NCBI RefSeq assembly: GCF_003403035.1
Contig: NZ_QURN01000010.1
Coordinates: 119,171-183,170 of the forward strand
DNA: 64,000 nucleotides
From: Mesorhizobium denitrificans
GTDB lineage: Bacteria; Pseudomonadota; Alphaproteobacteria; Rhizobiales; Rhizobiaceae
Direction of reading: 5' to 3'
A program made the translations under genes and the position numbers. Each line of letters begins with the position of its first letter. Positions within the stretch are counted from its first letter, which is position 1. Below the pieces are notes generated by a model, which had not been told where the DNA came from, searched no databases, and saw only the letters and a list, made by a program, of their open reading frames with translations. This document shows positions 34,295 through 44,109 of the stretch, piece after piece.

Positions 34295-34982
34295 GCTTGC
34301 TAATGTCAACGGCTTCTACGGTACCAGTCGCGCTCTGCAGTCAGTCGATCTAACCGTGGGAAACGGTGAGTTTCTCTCGGTGCTAGGGCGCAACGGCGTT
34401 GGGAAAACGACGCTACTGAGAACCATCCTTGGCCTGATGTCCCGCTGCACCGGGTCGATACGGCTCGATGGTGGGGAGATAAATGTTCTGCCTACACACA
34501 AGCGGGCGAAGGCCGGGGTGGGCTATGTGCCGCAAGGCCGGGGCATACTGCCGAACTTTACCGTAAGGGAAAACCTGACGCTGGGCACTTTCGCCGCCGA
34601 GCGTCCGGCCAGCAGCATTCCCGATCACATATTCGAACTGTTCCCGATCCTGAAGGAATTCCTCGGCAGGCGGGGCGGCAATCTGTCGGGTGGTCAGCAG
34701 CAGCAGCTTGCAATCGCGCGAGCGCTGTTGTCCGAACCCAAAATTCTCCTGCTCGATGAGCCCACCGAGGGAATTCAGCCCAACATCGTCGAGCAGATCG
34801 AGGACGTGCTTATCGACCTTAATCGCAAGAACAAGCTTTCCATCATCCTGGTGGAGCAGAACATCAAATTCGCGAGGCGGGCATCGAGCCGCTTCGCGAT
34901 CCTCAATCGCGGCAGCGTAGCGGTGTCGGACGACATCAAGGCGCTTAGCGATGATCTCATCCACCAACACCTTGTCGTTTAG
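34287..34982 (+). CDS. Urea/amide ABC transporter ATPase, UrtE/LivF type
   Basis: A 231-residue second ATPase with Walker A GRNGVGKTT (about residues 34-42), signature LSGGQQQQLAIARA, and Walker B ILLLDEPTEGIQP; the G-I-Q-P after the Walker B is typical of UrtE. It starts at ATG 34287 behind CTGGAGGAA inside the end of the UrtD gene. amiE follows 25 bp later in the same direction. Confidence 0.93.
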   Translation: MLELANVNGFYGTSRALQSVDLTVGNGEFLSVLGRNGVGKTTLLRTILGLMSRCTGSIRLDGGEINVLPTHKRAKAGVGYVPQGRGILPNFTVRENLTLGTFAAERPASSIPDHIFELFPILKEFLGRRGGNLSGGQQQQLAIARALLSEPKILLLDEPTEGIQPNIVEQIEDVLIDLNRKNKLSIILVEQNIKFARRASSRFAILNRGSVAVSDDIKALSDDLIHQHLVV

Positions 34983-35007
34983 GACACTGCTTTAGAAGGA
35001 GGACGAA

Positions 35008-36042
35008 ATGTACCACGGCGATATTACCAGCAGCAAAGATACGGTCGGCGTTGCAGTCGTAAACTACAAAATGCCGCGACTGCATACCAAGGCGGAGGTT
35101 CTGGACAATGCCCGGAATATCGCCTCGATGATCGAAGGCATGAAGATCGGCTTGCCGGGTATGGATCTCGTTATCTTCCCGGAATATTCCACCCATGGGA
35201 TCATGTACGATTCCAAGGAGATGTACGAAACGGCTTCACAAATCCCCGGCGAGGAAACCAAAATTTTCGCTGAAGCCTGCAAGAAAGCCAATGTATGGGG
35301 CGTCTTCTCGCTGACCGGCGAAAGGCACGAGGAACATCCCAACAAGGCGCCTTACAACACCCTCATCCTGATGAATAACAAGGGTGAGATCGTGCAAAAA
35401 TATCGCAAGATCATGCCCTGGGTGCCGATCGAAGGCTGGTATCCCGGCGACTGCACCTATGTTTCCGAAGGGCCGAAAGGGCTGAAGATCAGCCTCATAA
35501 TCTGCGATGACGGCAACTACCCGGAGATCTGGCGCGACTGCGCGATGCGTGGTGCGGAACTCATCATCCGCTGCCAGGGCTACATGTATCCGGCCAAGGA
35601 GCAGCAGGTGCAGATTTCGAAATCGATGGCCTGGGCAAACAATGTCTATGTCGCGGTTTCCAATGCCGCCGGTTTCGACGGGGTCTATTCCTATTTTGGC
35701 CACTCGGCGATCATCGGCTTCGACGGGCGCACGCTTGGCGAATGCGGTACGGAGGAAAATGGCATCCAGTATGCGCAGCTTTCCGTTTCCGCGATCCGCG
35801 ACGCGCGCAAGAACGGTCAGTCACAGAACCATCTCTTCAAGTTGCTGCACCGCGGCTACACCGGCATGATCAACTCTGGCGAGGGAAATCAGGGCGTGGC
35901 TTCCTGCCCTTATAATTTCTACGCAAGATGGGTGAACGACCCGGACGGCACGCGGGAGATGGTCGAGGCACTGACCCGCAGCACGGTCGGCACGGATGAA
36001 TGTCCAATCGATGGCATTCCCAACAAGGCGACGCATCGCTGA
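35008..36042 (+). CDS. amiE: Aliphatic amidase
   Basis: A 344-residue nitrilase-superfamily hydrolase that splits short aliphatic amides into carboxylate and ammonia in the cytoplasm. The catalytic triad falls exactly at the classical positions: Glu59 (in IFPEYS), Lys134 (in KYRK) and Cys166 (in [10 protein letters not shown]). The N-terminus [17 protein letters not shown] and most of the sequence match what I remember of Pseudomonas AmiE nearly residue for residue, and unlike formamidase it keeps the [10 protein letters not shown] loop. Ribosome site AAGGAGG. It lies directly behind the amide transporter. Confidence 0.96.
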   Translation: MYHGDITSSKDTVGVAVVNYKMPRLHTKAEVLDNARNIASMIEGMKIGLPGMDLVIFPEYSTHGIMYDSKEMYETASQIPGEETKIFAEACKKANVWGVFSLTGERHEEHPNKAPYNTLILMNNKGEIVQKYRKIMPWVPIEGWYPGDCTYVSEGPKGLKISLIICDDGNYPEIWRDCAMRGAELIIRCQGYMYPAKEQQVQISKSMAWANNVYVAVSNAAGFDGVYSYFGHSAIIGFDGRTLGECGTEENGIQYAQLSVSAIRDARKNGQSQNHLFKLLHRGYTGMINSGEGNQGVASCPYNFYARWVNDPDGTREMVEALTRSTVGTDECPIDGIPNKATHR

Positions 36043-36054
36043 CACAACAAAAGC

Positions 36055-36086
36055 GCATCCCGAAAGGTAGGCACCTTTCGGGATGC
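36055..36086 (+). other. 14-bp perfect hairpin between amiE and the AAA ATPase gene
   Basis: GCATCCCGAAAGGT (36055-36068) and ACCTTTCGGGATGC (36073-36086) pair perfectly around the loop AGGC, 13 bp behind the amiE stop. It is the longest perfect stem I see in the window. No T run follows. It likely marks a processing point or partial terminator that lowers expression of the two chaperone genes relative to the amidase. Confidence 0.65.
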
Positions 36087-36116
36087 CCGTGATCTCGAAA
36101 TTCAGGCAGGCATATC

Positions 36117-36947
36117 ATGACGCAGACTCGAGCAAGAGCCGATGCGGGAAATCCGCTCGCCGGATTCAAAGTCGGGCGTGAGCCCTATTTTCGCGCAATC
36201 GGCAATGAGGTCGAGCTTTACGAAGCCGCATACAGAACACGCATGCCGGTGATGCTCAAGGGGCCGACCGGTTGTGGAAAGACGCGCTTCGTCGAGCACA
36301 TGGCGTGGAAGTTGAACAGGCCGCTGATCACCATATCGTGCCACGAGGACATGACTGCTTCCGATCTGGTAGGTCGGTATCTGCTCGACGCGGGTGGGAC
36401 CGTTTGGCACGATGGCCCGCTGACACTCGCCGTGCGTCACGGCGCGATCTGCTATCTCGACGAAATCGTTGAGGCCCGGCAGGATACAACTGTCGTGATC
36501 CATTCGCTCACCGATGACAGGCGCATGCTGCCGCTGGAAAAGAAGAACGAAGTCGTGCAGGCGCACCCCGATTTCCAGATCGTTATTTCATACAATCCCG
36601 GCTACCAAAGCGTGCTCAAAGATTTGAAGGAATCCACCAAGCAACGCTTTGGAGCTATTGGGTTTTCCTATCCCTCACCCGAAATCGAAGCAGAGATCGT
36701 GATGCGCGAGGCTGGTGTTGACCGGCGCGCCGCCGATACGCTTGTGTGCATCGCGAAACGATCCCGTAACCTCAAGGGACAGGGGCTGGACGAAGGCGCG
36801 TCGACCCGCATGCTGATCAATGCCGGTCTTCTGATAGCAGGCGGCATTCCGATTGCCGAAGCATGTCAGGTTGCCATGGTGGTTCCCATAACCGACGATC
36901 CCGATCTGCGCGATGCACTCACTGGCGCTATCGCAGCCTGCATTTGA
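36117..36947 (+). CDS. CbbQ/NirQ/NorQ-type AAA ATPase
   Basis: A 276-residue MoxR-branch AAA ATPase. It has Walker A GPTGCGKT (residues 49-56), Walker B ICYLDEI (about 112-118), a sensor-type asparagine in VISYNPGYQ, and the C-terminal region typical of CbbQ/NirQ/GpvN. Family members use ATP to remodel and activate partner enzymes such as Rubisco or nitric oxide reductase, working with a VWA-domain protein, here the next gene 8 bp downstream. Its place after amiE suggests assembly, metal loading or reactivation of an amide-pathway enzyme. Confidence 0.9.
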   Translation: MTQTRARADAGNPLAGFKVGREPYFRAIGNEVELYEAAYRTRMPVMLKGPTGCGKTRFVEHMAWKLNRPLITISCHEDMTASDLVGRYLLDAGGTVWHDGPLTLAVRHGAICYLDEIVEARQDTTVVIHSLTDDRRMLPLEKKNEVVQAHPDFQIVISYNPGYQSVLKDLKESTKQRFGAIGFSYPSPEIEAEIVMREAGVDRRAADTLVCIAKRSRNLKGQGLDEGASTRMLINAGLLIAGGIPIAEACQVAMVVPITDDPDLRDALTGAIAACI

Positions 36948-36955
36948 CCTGAACG

Positions 36956-39160
36956 ATGATTGTCGCGGAAAAAATGGAAACTGGTGCGTTTCCAACCGAT
37001 TGGCAGGAGCGCTGGCGTGTTGCACATGAGCGCATAGACCATGCCGGGTATGGAGTTGGCGTTGCGCAGGCTTACCGTCGCGCAGGACCCATACTGGCTG
37101 AACATGCCGGTCCGGCGTTAGCGGTACGTCTGGGTTCAACCATCTCCACGGTCGCGATACGCGGCGGCCGCCGGTCGGCGCAGTTGCTGGTGGACGCAGC
37201 GCTGCAGCTTGCGCGCAACGCAGACGATCCGGCGCAGTTGCGCCTTTGGCTCGATCTGGTGGAAGACGTTGCCAAACGTGCGCCCGAATCCATCGCGCAC
37301 TGGCTGACACACCATGAACAGCTGTGGAAGACACTGGGGTTCGAAGGGATGGTTGCCTTCACCCGTATGGGCCTTGCCATAAGCCGAGACGACCGCGAGC
37401 GTCGGCGCGCTTTCTTTTCGCTCGTGAGCGCCGAAGCCAGGAAATTGCTGGAACAGCGTGCGGACGCGGCGTCATTTCCCGGATTGCTACCCGCGCTCAA
37501 GCCCTATCTCGCAGCGCTTTGGAATATAGCACCGCCCATCGCCCAGACGCCGATCGACGCGCCGGAAATAATGAAACGGCGCGCTGGGTTCGGTGGCGGC
37601 GGCATACGCCTGCCATCGTCATTTACCGGTTTCTCTGACGAAGACCAGAAACTGCTGTTTCGCGCCTCCCTCGCGCATATCGGCGCGCATCACCGCTTCA
37701 CGCGGACAAGGTTTCCAGCAACCGGATTGAAGCCGCTTCAGCTGGCCATTGTTTCCCTGATCGAGGATGCGCGCGTTGAACGTCTGGCGATTGGCGAAAT
37801 GCCGGGCCTCTTCGATTTGTGGAAACGATTCCATTCCGCGCGACCGGAAGGCACGCCCATCGCCATTTCGCTTATGGCAAGGCTGTCTCGCGCACTTCTC
37901 GATCCATCCTACGAAGATACTCATGGCTTCGTCGAAAAAGGCCGCACACTTTTTGAAGAAGCCGTCGCTGCGAATATCGGCGACCAGCAGTTGAGCCGGC
38001 GCATTGGCGGTTTGCTCGGAAACGACATCGGCCAGATGCGGCTTCAGTTCGATGCAAAGACATATGTCGTGCAACCGGCATACCGCGACGACAATCTGGC
38101 GATCTGGGATTTTGGCGACCAGAGCGAGCAGGCAATTGAAATCGAAGCAATGGTCGAGGGCGCGCGACTGGAGCAGCAGGACGCCGAAGATGGTCGACGC
38201 GAGGAAGGGGCTGGCGCCGAAAAGCAGGCCGGCAGCGTGCACGAAGCTTCCAGTGACGAAGGGATCTTTGTCGCCCGCTACCCTGAATATGACTATGTAA
38301 CGGGACAGTTGCGCCCGGACTGGTGCACGGTTCGCGAATTTCCTGCACGACATTCCGCAGGCGCTTCGGCAAGCGCGCTTGCCCAGTCGAGGTCTGATCT
38401 GGTCGATAAGATTGCTGCGATGATCCGCGCGTCGCGCGTCAGCCGACAGGAACGCATTCGCCATCAGCCCGAGGGTGAGTTTCTTGATATCGATGCTTGC
38501 ATCGCTGCGATGGTTGCCTGGCGCGCGGGCGAACCGCCGGATACGCGCATCTACGGTCGCTATGAGCGGCGCGCCCGCGACATGTCGGTGCTTGTTCTCC
38601 TGGACACCTCCTATTCGACAAGGGATCGCGTTCGCGCGACCGATGTATCGGTGCTCGACACCGAGAAATTGGCGACGGCGCTGCTCGCCAGAGCCATGAC
38701 GGAGGTGGGTGATCCATTCGCCATCGCGGCGTTCTGTTCGGATACGAGGGAGGATGTGCGCTACCTGAGGATCAAGGATTTCGAACGCTCTTTCGACGAG
38801 TATGCGCTGGGCAGGCTAGCCGGCCTCGAGAGTGCGCTATCCACGCGGCTTGGCGCGGTCATTCGCCATGCCGGGCATGATCTGAAGCGGCGCAGCTCCT
38901 ATCGGCGTCTGCTGCTGGTTGTGACTGATGGAGAGCCGTCGGACATAGACGTCGATGACAGGAAGTATCTGGTTGAGGATGCACGCGCGGCTGTCCACGA
39001 ACTCAACCGCGACGGTATCGACGTCTTCGGTGTCACGCTTGATTCGGATGCAGAATCCTACGCTCAACGGATTTTCGGGCGTCGCGGTTCCGTGCAGGTT
39101 CGGTCAATTAACCGGTTGCCGGATGTGTTGCCGATGATCTACCTGCGGTTGGCGAGTTGA
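36956..39160 (+). CDS. CbbO/NorD-type von Willebrand factor A domain protein
   Basis: A 734-residue partner of the preceding ATPase. The N-terminal two thirds are helical; the C-terminal VWA domain (about residues 540-730) has an intact metal-ion-dependent adhesion site, DTSYS at 550-554, and the later VTDGEPSDID. CbbO and NorD proteins act as substrate adaptors that link the CbbQ hexamer to the enzyme to be activated. An acidic segment rich in E, D and R (about residues 400-430) separates the domains. It closes the amide operon; the next gene is convergent. Confidence 0.88.
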   Translation: MIVAEKMETGAFPTDWQERWRVAHERIDHAGYGVGVAQAYRRAGPILAEHAGPALAVRLGSTISTVAIRGGRRSAQLLVDAALQLARNADDPAQLRLWLDLVEDVAKRAPESIAHWLTHHEQLWKTLGFEGMVAFTRMGLAISRDDRERRRAFFSLVSAEARKLLEQRADAASFPGLLPALKPYLAALWNIAPPIAQTPIDAPEIMKRRAGFGGGGIRLPSSFTGFSDEDQKLLFRASLAHIGAHHRFTRTRFPATGLKPLQLAIVSLIEDARVERLAIGEMPGLFDLWKRFHSARPEGTPIAISLMARLSRALLDPSYEDTHGFVEKGRTLFEEAVAANIGDQQLSRRIGGLLGNDIGQMRLQFDAKTYVVQPAYRDDNLAIWDFGDQSEQAIEIEAMVEGARLEQQDAEDGRREEGAGAEKQAGSVHEASSDEGIFVARYPEYDYVTGQLRPDWCTVREFPARHSAGASASALAQSRSDLVDKIAAMIRASRVSRQERIRHQPEGEFLDIDACIAAMVAWRAGEPPDTRIYGRYERRARDMSVLVLLDTSYSTRDRVRATDVSVLDTEKLATALLARAMTEVGDPFAIAAFCSDTREDVRYLRIKDFERSFDEYALGRLAGLESALSTRLGAVIRHAGHDLKRRSSYRRLLLVVTDGEPSDIDVDDRKYLVEDARAAVHELNRDGIDVFGVTLDSDAESYAQRIFGRRGSVQVRSINRLPDVLPMIYLRLAS

Positions 39161-39200
39161 CCAGCCTGGCCAAACAGTTTTCGGCCAGCGAGTTCGCTTC

Positions 39201-39593
39201 TTAAGGCAACAGCGCCCAGATTCCGCTCGGCTGGCCACCGAACAGGGCGATTGAACCAGGCCCCAGCGCTGCCAGCGCAAAGAATCCGCCGCACATAGTG
39301 ATATGCGCCAGCATCTGGTTGACATCGTTTCTGTGGGCGACCAACGCGGTGACCACGCACCAAAGCCCGAGCAGAATGCAAACCGTCGCCAGCGGATAGC
39401 CAAGGATGACGCAAACCCCGCCTACGAACTCGCAAAGGCCGACAAGATAAGCCAATGCCTTGGCGTCCGGCATACCTAGCGCACTCAGCACTGGAACCAG
39501 CGCTGCGTCGCCGCCACGCAGCTTCATCGCTCCCCATATGACGAATGGAGCGCCCATGATTGCACGCGCCAGAAGGATAAACTCATCCGACAT
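39201..39593 (-). CDS. DoxX-family membrane protein
   Basis: A 130-residue inner-membrane protein with four hydrophobic helices and the DoxX-family pattern R-A-I-M-G-A-P-F-V-I-W-G-A-M-K near the start and EFVGGVCVILGYP in the middle. DoxX proteins are loosely linked with redox stress and thiosulfate metabolism; no definite function can be given. It starts at ATG 39593 behind GGGAGGGAG. It is 41 bp from the convergent end of the amide operon and 171 bp from the upstream UxaA gene. Confidence 0.85.
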   Translation of the reverse strand: MSDEFILLARAIMGAPFVIWGAMKLRGGDAALVPVLSALGMPDAKALAYLVGLCEFVGGVCVILGYPLATVCILLGLWCVVTALVAHRNDVNQMLAHITMCGGFFALAALGPGSIALFGGQPSGIWALLP

Positions 39594-39764
39594 CGTTTTT
39601 GCTCCCTCCCGGCGATGTGCGACCACACTCATGCGGATTGGCTCCGCCGACGCAATCTCAAAATGGGCATCGGTCCTGTATTGGTCGTTGGGCCGATCCG
39701 CGACTTTACAACCAAGACAGGATCATGGGCGGGGGAATCTTAAAGATATGTCCCCTTTTTGCGG

Positions 39765-41261
39765 TCACATCGTTGCGCCGATCTGCCACGGCACGAACTC
39801 GACGCGCCCGAATCCCTGAGCCTCGCTCTTGGTTAGATGTCCGGACGCGACATCGAGCATCATGCGATAAATCTCGTTCCCCTTGTCGATCACAGGCACA
39901 CCATCGACAATGTCCCCGCAATTGATATCCATATCCTCGGACATGCGTGACCATAGATCATTGTTGGTGGACACCTTGATGCATGGCACGGGTCGATACC
40001 CGGACACCGAACCCCGCCCGGTGGTAAAGACGATCAAGTTCGCGCCCGATGCCACTTGCCCCGTGACGGAGCATGGATCGTATCCCGGACTGTCCATGAA
40101 TACGAAACCGGGTTGGCGGATCGGCTCGGCGTACCGATAGACACCAGACAGCGGCGCCGAACCGCCCTTGGCCACGGCACCGAGGGATTTTTCAAGTATT
40201 GTCGTCAGCCCACCGCGCTTGTTGCCAGGGCTGGGATTGTTGTCCATTTCGCCGCCGTTACGAGCCGTATAATCCTCCCACCAGCGGATGCGCTCCATCA
40301 GCGCGGAGGCGACTCGCGGCTCCGAGCGGCAGGTAAGCAGATGTTCTGCACCATAAATCTCGGACGTTTCCGACAATATTGAGGTGCCGCCTTGCGCCAC
40401 GATCAGGTCGGAGGCAACGCCGAGCGCAGGGTTCGCCGTGATGCCCGACAGTCCATCCGATCCGCCGCATTGCAGTCCGATCACCAGTTTCGAGGCAGGT
40501 ACGGGTTGACGCGAAACAGCGTTAGCGTGCTCGGCAAACTCGACCAGGATGGAGCGCGCCGCGTCCACCGTAGCCCGCGCACCGCCCAGGTTCTGGATCG
40601 TCAGGAAACGGAAACGTCTCGGGTCCCTTAGCTGCGGTGATGCCTGCAACATCGGCAATTGCATTACCTCACACCCCAGCCCCACCAACAGGATGGCGCC
40701 GAAATTTGGATGCTGTGCGTAGCCTGCAAGCGTACGCATCAATATTTCAAAGCCCTCGCCACGCGCTGCCATCCCGCAGCCGGTGCCGTGCGCGATCGGA
40801 ACAATGCCGTCGACATTTGGCAGACCATCCAGCAGCCCGCGCTTTTCTGCATCCTCAGCAATGAAATGCGCGACCGATCCTGAGCAGTTCACCGTCGTGA
40901 GGATGCCTATAAAATTTCTCGTCCCGGCCCGCCCGTCGGCGCGCGGATATCCAAGAAAAGTGTCCTGGACGGGCGACTGCTCGATGACCGGCATTTTTTT
41001 GGTGTCAGCGTTGCCGCCATGTTCATGAGCCATGCCCAGGTTCTGCACGTGTACATGCGCCCCGGCCGAAATATCGCTCGTCGCCGAGCCGATGATCTGC
41101 CCGTATTTGCGCACGAATGCGCCTGACGGAATGTCATGCAGGGCGATTTTATGGCCGCGCGGAATCTGTTCGATGGCGCCTTGCTCGCCGCGAGCAATGT
41201 CGGTCAATGCGATCCCGACATCATCGTCTGGATGGAGCCGAAGCATTCGCGCCGGGGTCAT
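39765..41261 (-). CDS. UxaA-family altronate/galactarate dehydratase
   Basis: A 498-residue dehydratase with an N-terminal SAF domain (about residues 1-75) and the large C-terminal catalytic domain of altronate and galactarate dehydratases (GTRNFIGILTTVNCSGS, then HGTGCGMA, then GLQCGGSDGLSGITANPA), which uses a metal. UxaA converts D-altronate to 2-keto-3-deoxygluconate; homologues act on other aldonates and on sulfolactate. It overlaps the alcohol dehydrogenase gene by 4 bp. A UxaB-like reductase at 46233 supports a hexonate pathway. Confidence 0.88.
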   Translation of the reverse strand: MTPARMLRLHPDDDVGIALTDIARGEQGAIEQIPRGHKIALHDIPSGAFVRKYGQIIGSATSDISAGAHVHVQNLGMAHEHGGNADTKKMPVIEQSPVQDTFLGYPRADGRAGTRNFIGILTTVNCSGSVAHFIAEDAEKRGLLDGLPNVDGIVPIAHGTGCGMAARGEGFEILMRTLAGYAQHPNFGAILLVGLGCEVMQLPMLQASPQLRDPRRFRFLTIQNLGGARATVDAARSILVEFAEHANAVSRQPVPASKLVIGLQCGGSDGLSGITANPALGVASDLIVAQGGTSILSETSEIYGAEHLLTCRSEPRVASALMERIRWWEDYTARNGGEMDNNPSPGNKRGGLTTILEKSLGAVAKGGSAPLSGVYRYAEPIRQPGFVFMDSPGYDPCSVTGQVASGANLIVFTTGRGSVSGYRPVPCIKVSTNNDLWSRMSEDMDINCGDIVDGVPVIDKGNEIYRMMLDVASGHLTKSEAQGFGRVEFVPWQIGATM

Positions 41262-42253
41262 GGCCTCACGATGGCCTTCACAAGTTGCTCGCGGTCCGAC
41301 GCCAGTTCAGCGAATCGCGTTGGCAGATCTGCAAGCGCCAATTCGGCCGATAGGAGCGCATCCGTATCGATCTGTCTCGCCCGGATCGCAGCCATGACGT
41401 GCTCGAAGTCAGCCTTGAGTGCGTTCCTGCTGCCCACGATCCGGGTTTCACGCTTGTGGAACTCGGCATCCTCGAAGCTGATCCGGTCCTTCACCACGCT
41501 GACCAGCACATAGGTTGAACCGTGAGCGAGCAACGGAAAGCCGGCCTCGATCGCCTTTGCATTGCCGGTGGCATCGAAAACAAGGTCGAAGCCGTCGGCC
41601 AGATCTCCTTGCAGGATCACCCCTGCGTCGGAATGGGTCCTGTCGAATCCGAACTTCGACTGCGCGATGCTCAATCTCCTGACGCTGAGATCAAGCAGAT
41701 GGACGTCGGCTCCTGCGAGCCGTGCGAACAGCGCCGTCCCGAGCCCTATGGGACCGGCGCCTGTGACCAAAACCCGGTCTTTAGCCGAAATCTCCGAACG
41801 TGCCACGGCATGTGCGCCAATGGCGAGGAACTCGACCATGGCCGCCTGAATTTCGGTCAGCCCTTCGGCGGCATAAAGATTGCCGAGCGGGACCGCGATG
41901 CGGGAGCAGAGCCCACCATCCCGGTGCACGCCGAGCACCTGGATACGGGTGCAACAGTTCGGTTTACCCCGCAGACAGGCGCGGCAGAATCCACAGGAGA
42001 TGTAAGGATTGACAACGACAAGTTCGCCGGCTTCGAGATCGCCAGCAGCGGCCACCAGCCTTCCGGCGAGTTCGTGCCCGATAATTCGGGGATATTCCAG
42101 ATAAGGGTGCTTACCCTCGAAAATATGGTAGTCGGTGCCGCAGAGGCCGACCGCGCATATATCGACCAGCGCCCAGCCCTCTGGGGCGGATTGGGGAACA
42201 GGCTGTTCACGCAATTCGAAGCGACCCGGTTCAACACAGGTCCCGGCAAGCAT
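41258..42253 (-). CDS. Zinc-dependent alcohol dehydrogenase (sorbitol/galactonate type)
   Basis: A medium-chain dehydrogenase of about 331 residues. Zinc ligands are visible: the catalytic Cys in AVGLCGTD, GHE, and the four structural cysteines in YISCGFCRACLRGKPNC. The NAD loop is GAGPIGLG. An ATG at 42253 has AGGA at good spacing; an alternative ATG at 42295 overlaps the ATPase stop (ATGA) and would add 14 residues. Its place between the transporter and the UxaA gene suggests oxidation of an imported alditol or aldonate, for example to a keto-acid before dehydration. Confidence 0.88.
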   Translation of the reverse strand: MLAGTCVEPGRFELREQPVPQSAPEGWALVDICAVGLCGTDYHIFEGKHPYLEYPRIIGHELAGRLVAAAGDLEAGELVVVNPYISCGFCRACLRGKPNCCTRIQVLGVHRDGGLCSRIAVPLGNLYAAEGLTEIQAAMVEFLAIGAHAVARSEISAKDRVLVTGAGPIGLGTALFARLAGADVHLLDLSVRRLSIAQSKFGFDRTHSDAGVILQGDLADGFDLVFDATGNAKAIEAGFPLLAHGSTYVLVSVVKDRISFEDAEFHKRETRIVGSRNALKADFEHVMAAIRARQIDTDALLSAELALADLPTRFAELASDREQLVKAIVRP

Positions 42254-42291
42254 CGAGTTCCTGCTCAGGGCTGTGAAGGATGCTTTTACAG

Positions 42292-43062
42292 TCATTGCAC
42301 GGCTCCGGCGTTGCGCGGTCTCCAATCGTCCGGCAATGCGCCCTTGATGATCAGGCTGAGCACGTCATCCTTGGTCACCTCCTCAATGCGATGCGACCCG
42401 ACCTTGTGTCCCCGGTTCATAATGACCACCCGGTCGCACAGATCGAATACATCGTGAAGATCGTGGCTGACCAGAAAGATCCCGATGCCTTCCTGCCTGA
42501 GTTGTTTGATGAGTTCACCGACCATCGCCGTTTCCGCCGGACCGAGCGCTGCTGTCGGTTCGTCCATGATCAGCACTTTCACATCGAAATAGATGGCCCG
42601 CGCAATCGCAATTACCTGGCGCTGCCCGCCAGACAATCGCGACACCGGATCGCCGAGATTGCGAAAATTCGGGTTCAGCCGCGACAGAACCTTTCGCGCC
42701 TCTTCGAGCATTCGCCTGTCGTCGAGATTGCCCCACCGGGTCCTGAGCTCGCGCCCGAGAAAAAGATTTGCCGGCGCGTCGAGGTGATCAGCCAGCGCCA
42801 GCGTCTGGTAGATAGTTTCAATGCCGAGTTCGCGCGCCTGGTGCGGCGAATCGAGCCTGGCGTCCTCGCCGCGGATGCGAATCTTGCCCGCGCTTGGCTC
42901 CATTGCGCCCGACAGGATGCGCATCAGACATGATTTGCCAGCCCCGTTGTGTCCGAGCACCCCGACAACCTCGCCCGGATAGAGGTCAATCGATACACCG
43001 TCGACTGCGTGAACACCGCCGAAGTGCCGCTCTATATCAATCATCTCCACAAGTGGCGTCAT
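42292..43062 (-). CDS. Ribose-type sugar ABC transporter ATPase (single domain)
   Basis: A 256-residue ATPase of the CUT2 group. Walker A is GHNGAGKSC (about residues 36-44), the signature [14 protein letters not shown] and Walker [13 protein letters not shown]. RbsA and XylG normally have two fused ATPase domains in about 500 residues, while this one has only one, like FrcA, so it must work as a homodimer. It is the third transporter gene in the order permease, binding protein, ATPase. Confidence 0.92.
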   Translation of the reverse strand: MTPLVEMIDIERHFGGVHAVDGVSIDLYPGEVVGVLGHNGAGKSCLMRILSGAMEPSAGKIRIRGEDARLDSPHQARELGIETIYQTLALADHLDAPANLFLGRELRTRWGNLDDRRMLEEARKVLSRLNPNFRNLGDPVSRLSGGQRQVIAIARAIYFDVKVLIMDEPTAALGPAETAMVGELIKQLRQEGIGIFLVSHDLHDVFDLCDRVVIMNRGHKVGSHRIEEVTKDDVLSLIIKGALPDDWRPRNAGAVQ

Positions 43063-43095
43063 AGCGTAGTCAAGGCCCCGGCTGTCGGAAAGAAA

Positions 43096-43118
43096 CGCGG
43101 CGACTTTGGGTCGCCGCG
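43096..43118 (-). other. 9-bp hairpin after the sugar-binding protein gene
   Basis: CGCGGCGAC and GTCGCCGCG pair perfectly across a five-base loop (43096-43118), between the binding-protein stop at 43131 and the ATPase start at 43062. There is no T run on the transcribed side. It probably stabilises the binding-protein message. Confidence 0.55.
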
Positions 43119-43130
43119 CGCTTGGGAAGA

Positions 43131-44069
43131 TCAGTAAAGAACGTTCTTGGCTTCAGGTGCCTCGATATTGTCTTTGGTCACGAGCACCACGCCGGTATCG
43201 ATCTGGGGCGCAACGGTTTTACCGGCGATCAGGTCTGCCACAGCCTTGACCCCGAGTTCACCCATCTGGAACGAGCCCTGGACGAGAGTGCCGCTCAATG
43301 TTCCGTCCTTGACGAAGGCTTGCAGGTCTTCGTTGCCGTCGAAGCCGATCGCAACGACCTGGCCTGCCTTACCGGCTTGCTTGAGCGCCCGGCCCATGCC
43401 GACGGCGGTCGGCTCGTTCGCACCGAATATGCCCTTCAGATCCGGATTGGCGGCCAGCACGTCGGTCGTCTGGTTGAGCGCGGTGGCCATCTGCGATTGC
43501 GAGTAATAGGGACCAACAATCTCGATCTTCGACTTCGCCTTGATCTGCTCGACAAAGCAGCCGACACGGCCAATCTCGGAGCCGACACCGGCCACATAAG
43601 ACATGACTGCGACCTTGCCCTCGCTTCCAGCCAATTCGATCATCTTGTCGGCCGCAAGCTTTCCGGCAGTACAATTGTCGGTCGCGAGGAAGGTCTGATA
43701 GGTGCCTTTTCCGCCTTCGCCGAGCGAGGAATCGATGATTGCAACCGGAATACCCGCTTCGCTGGCGCGCTTGACCGCCGGTATCAAGGCCTCTGGATCA
43801 GAGGGCGCAAGCACGATGCCGGCAACACCGCGATTGACAGCGTTATCCACCAGGTTGACCTCATCGGCAACGGCAGACTCCGCTGCCGGGCCGTCAAAGC
43901 TCAGCGTGTGGCCCGTGTCCTTGATGGCGGCTGTCGCCCCTTTGTTGACGTTCTGCCAGAAGTTCGAGTTTGTCGTCTTGACGATGACTGCTATCTCTCC
44001 AGCCATGGCGGTCGCGGGTAGCGCCATGACGACGCCTATCGCCAGCAGTGTCTTGAATTTCGAATGCAT
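43131..44069 (-). CDS. Ribose-type sugar ABC transporter substrate-binding protein
   Basis: A 312-residue periplasmic protein of the RbsB/LacI-like binding family with a clear signal peptide (cleavage after PATAMA, about residue 23). The mature start [20 protein letters not shown] and the inner [19 protein letters not shown] are typical for ribose, galactose or polyol binding proteins. It lies between the permease and ATPase genes. The ligand is probably a hexitol, hexonate or related sugar given the neighbouring enzymes. Confidence 0.92.
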   Translation of the reverse strand: MHSKFKTLLAIGVVMALPATAMAGEIAVIVKTTNSNFWQNVNKGATAAIKDTGHTLSFDGPAAESAVADEVNLVDNAVNRGVAGIVLAPSDPEALIPAVKRASEAGIPVAIIDSSLGEGGKGTYQTFLATDNCTAGKLAADKMIELAGSEGKVAVMSYVAGVGSEIGRVGCFVEQIKAKSKIEIVGPYYSQSQMATALNQTTDVLAANPDLKGIFGANEPTAVGMGRALKQAGKAGQVVAIGFDGNEDLQAFVKDGTLSGTLVQGSFQMGELGVKAVADLIAGKTVAPQIDTGVVLVTKDNIEAPEAKNVLY

Positions 44070-44109
44070 GAGTTCCTCCGTTTAAAGAAAAAGATTGTCT
44101 TTTAGTAAC

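Noticed and set aside
41522..42457. Plus-strand open frame of about 311 codons
   Set aside because: It lies opposite the zinc alcohol dehydrogenase and ATPase genes, both with intact motifs; its own translation shows no family signal.
43122..44021. Plus-strand open frame of about 299 codons
   Set aside because: It is the mirror of the sugar-binding protein gene, which has a signal peptide and family motifs.
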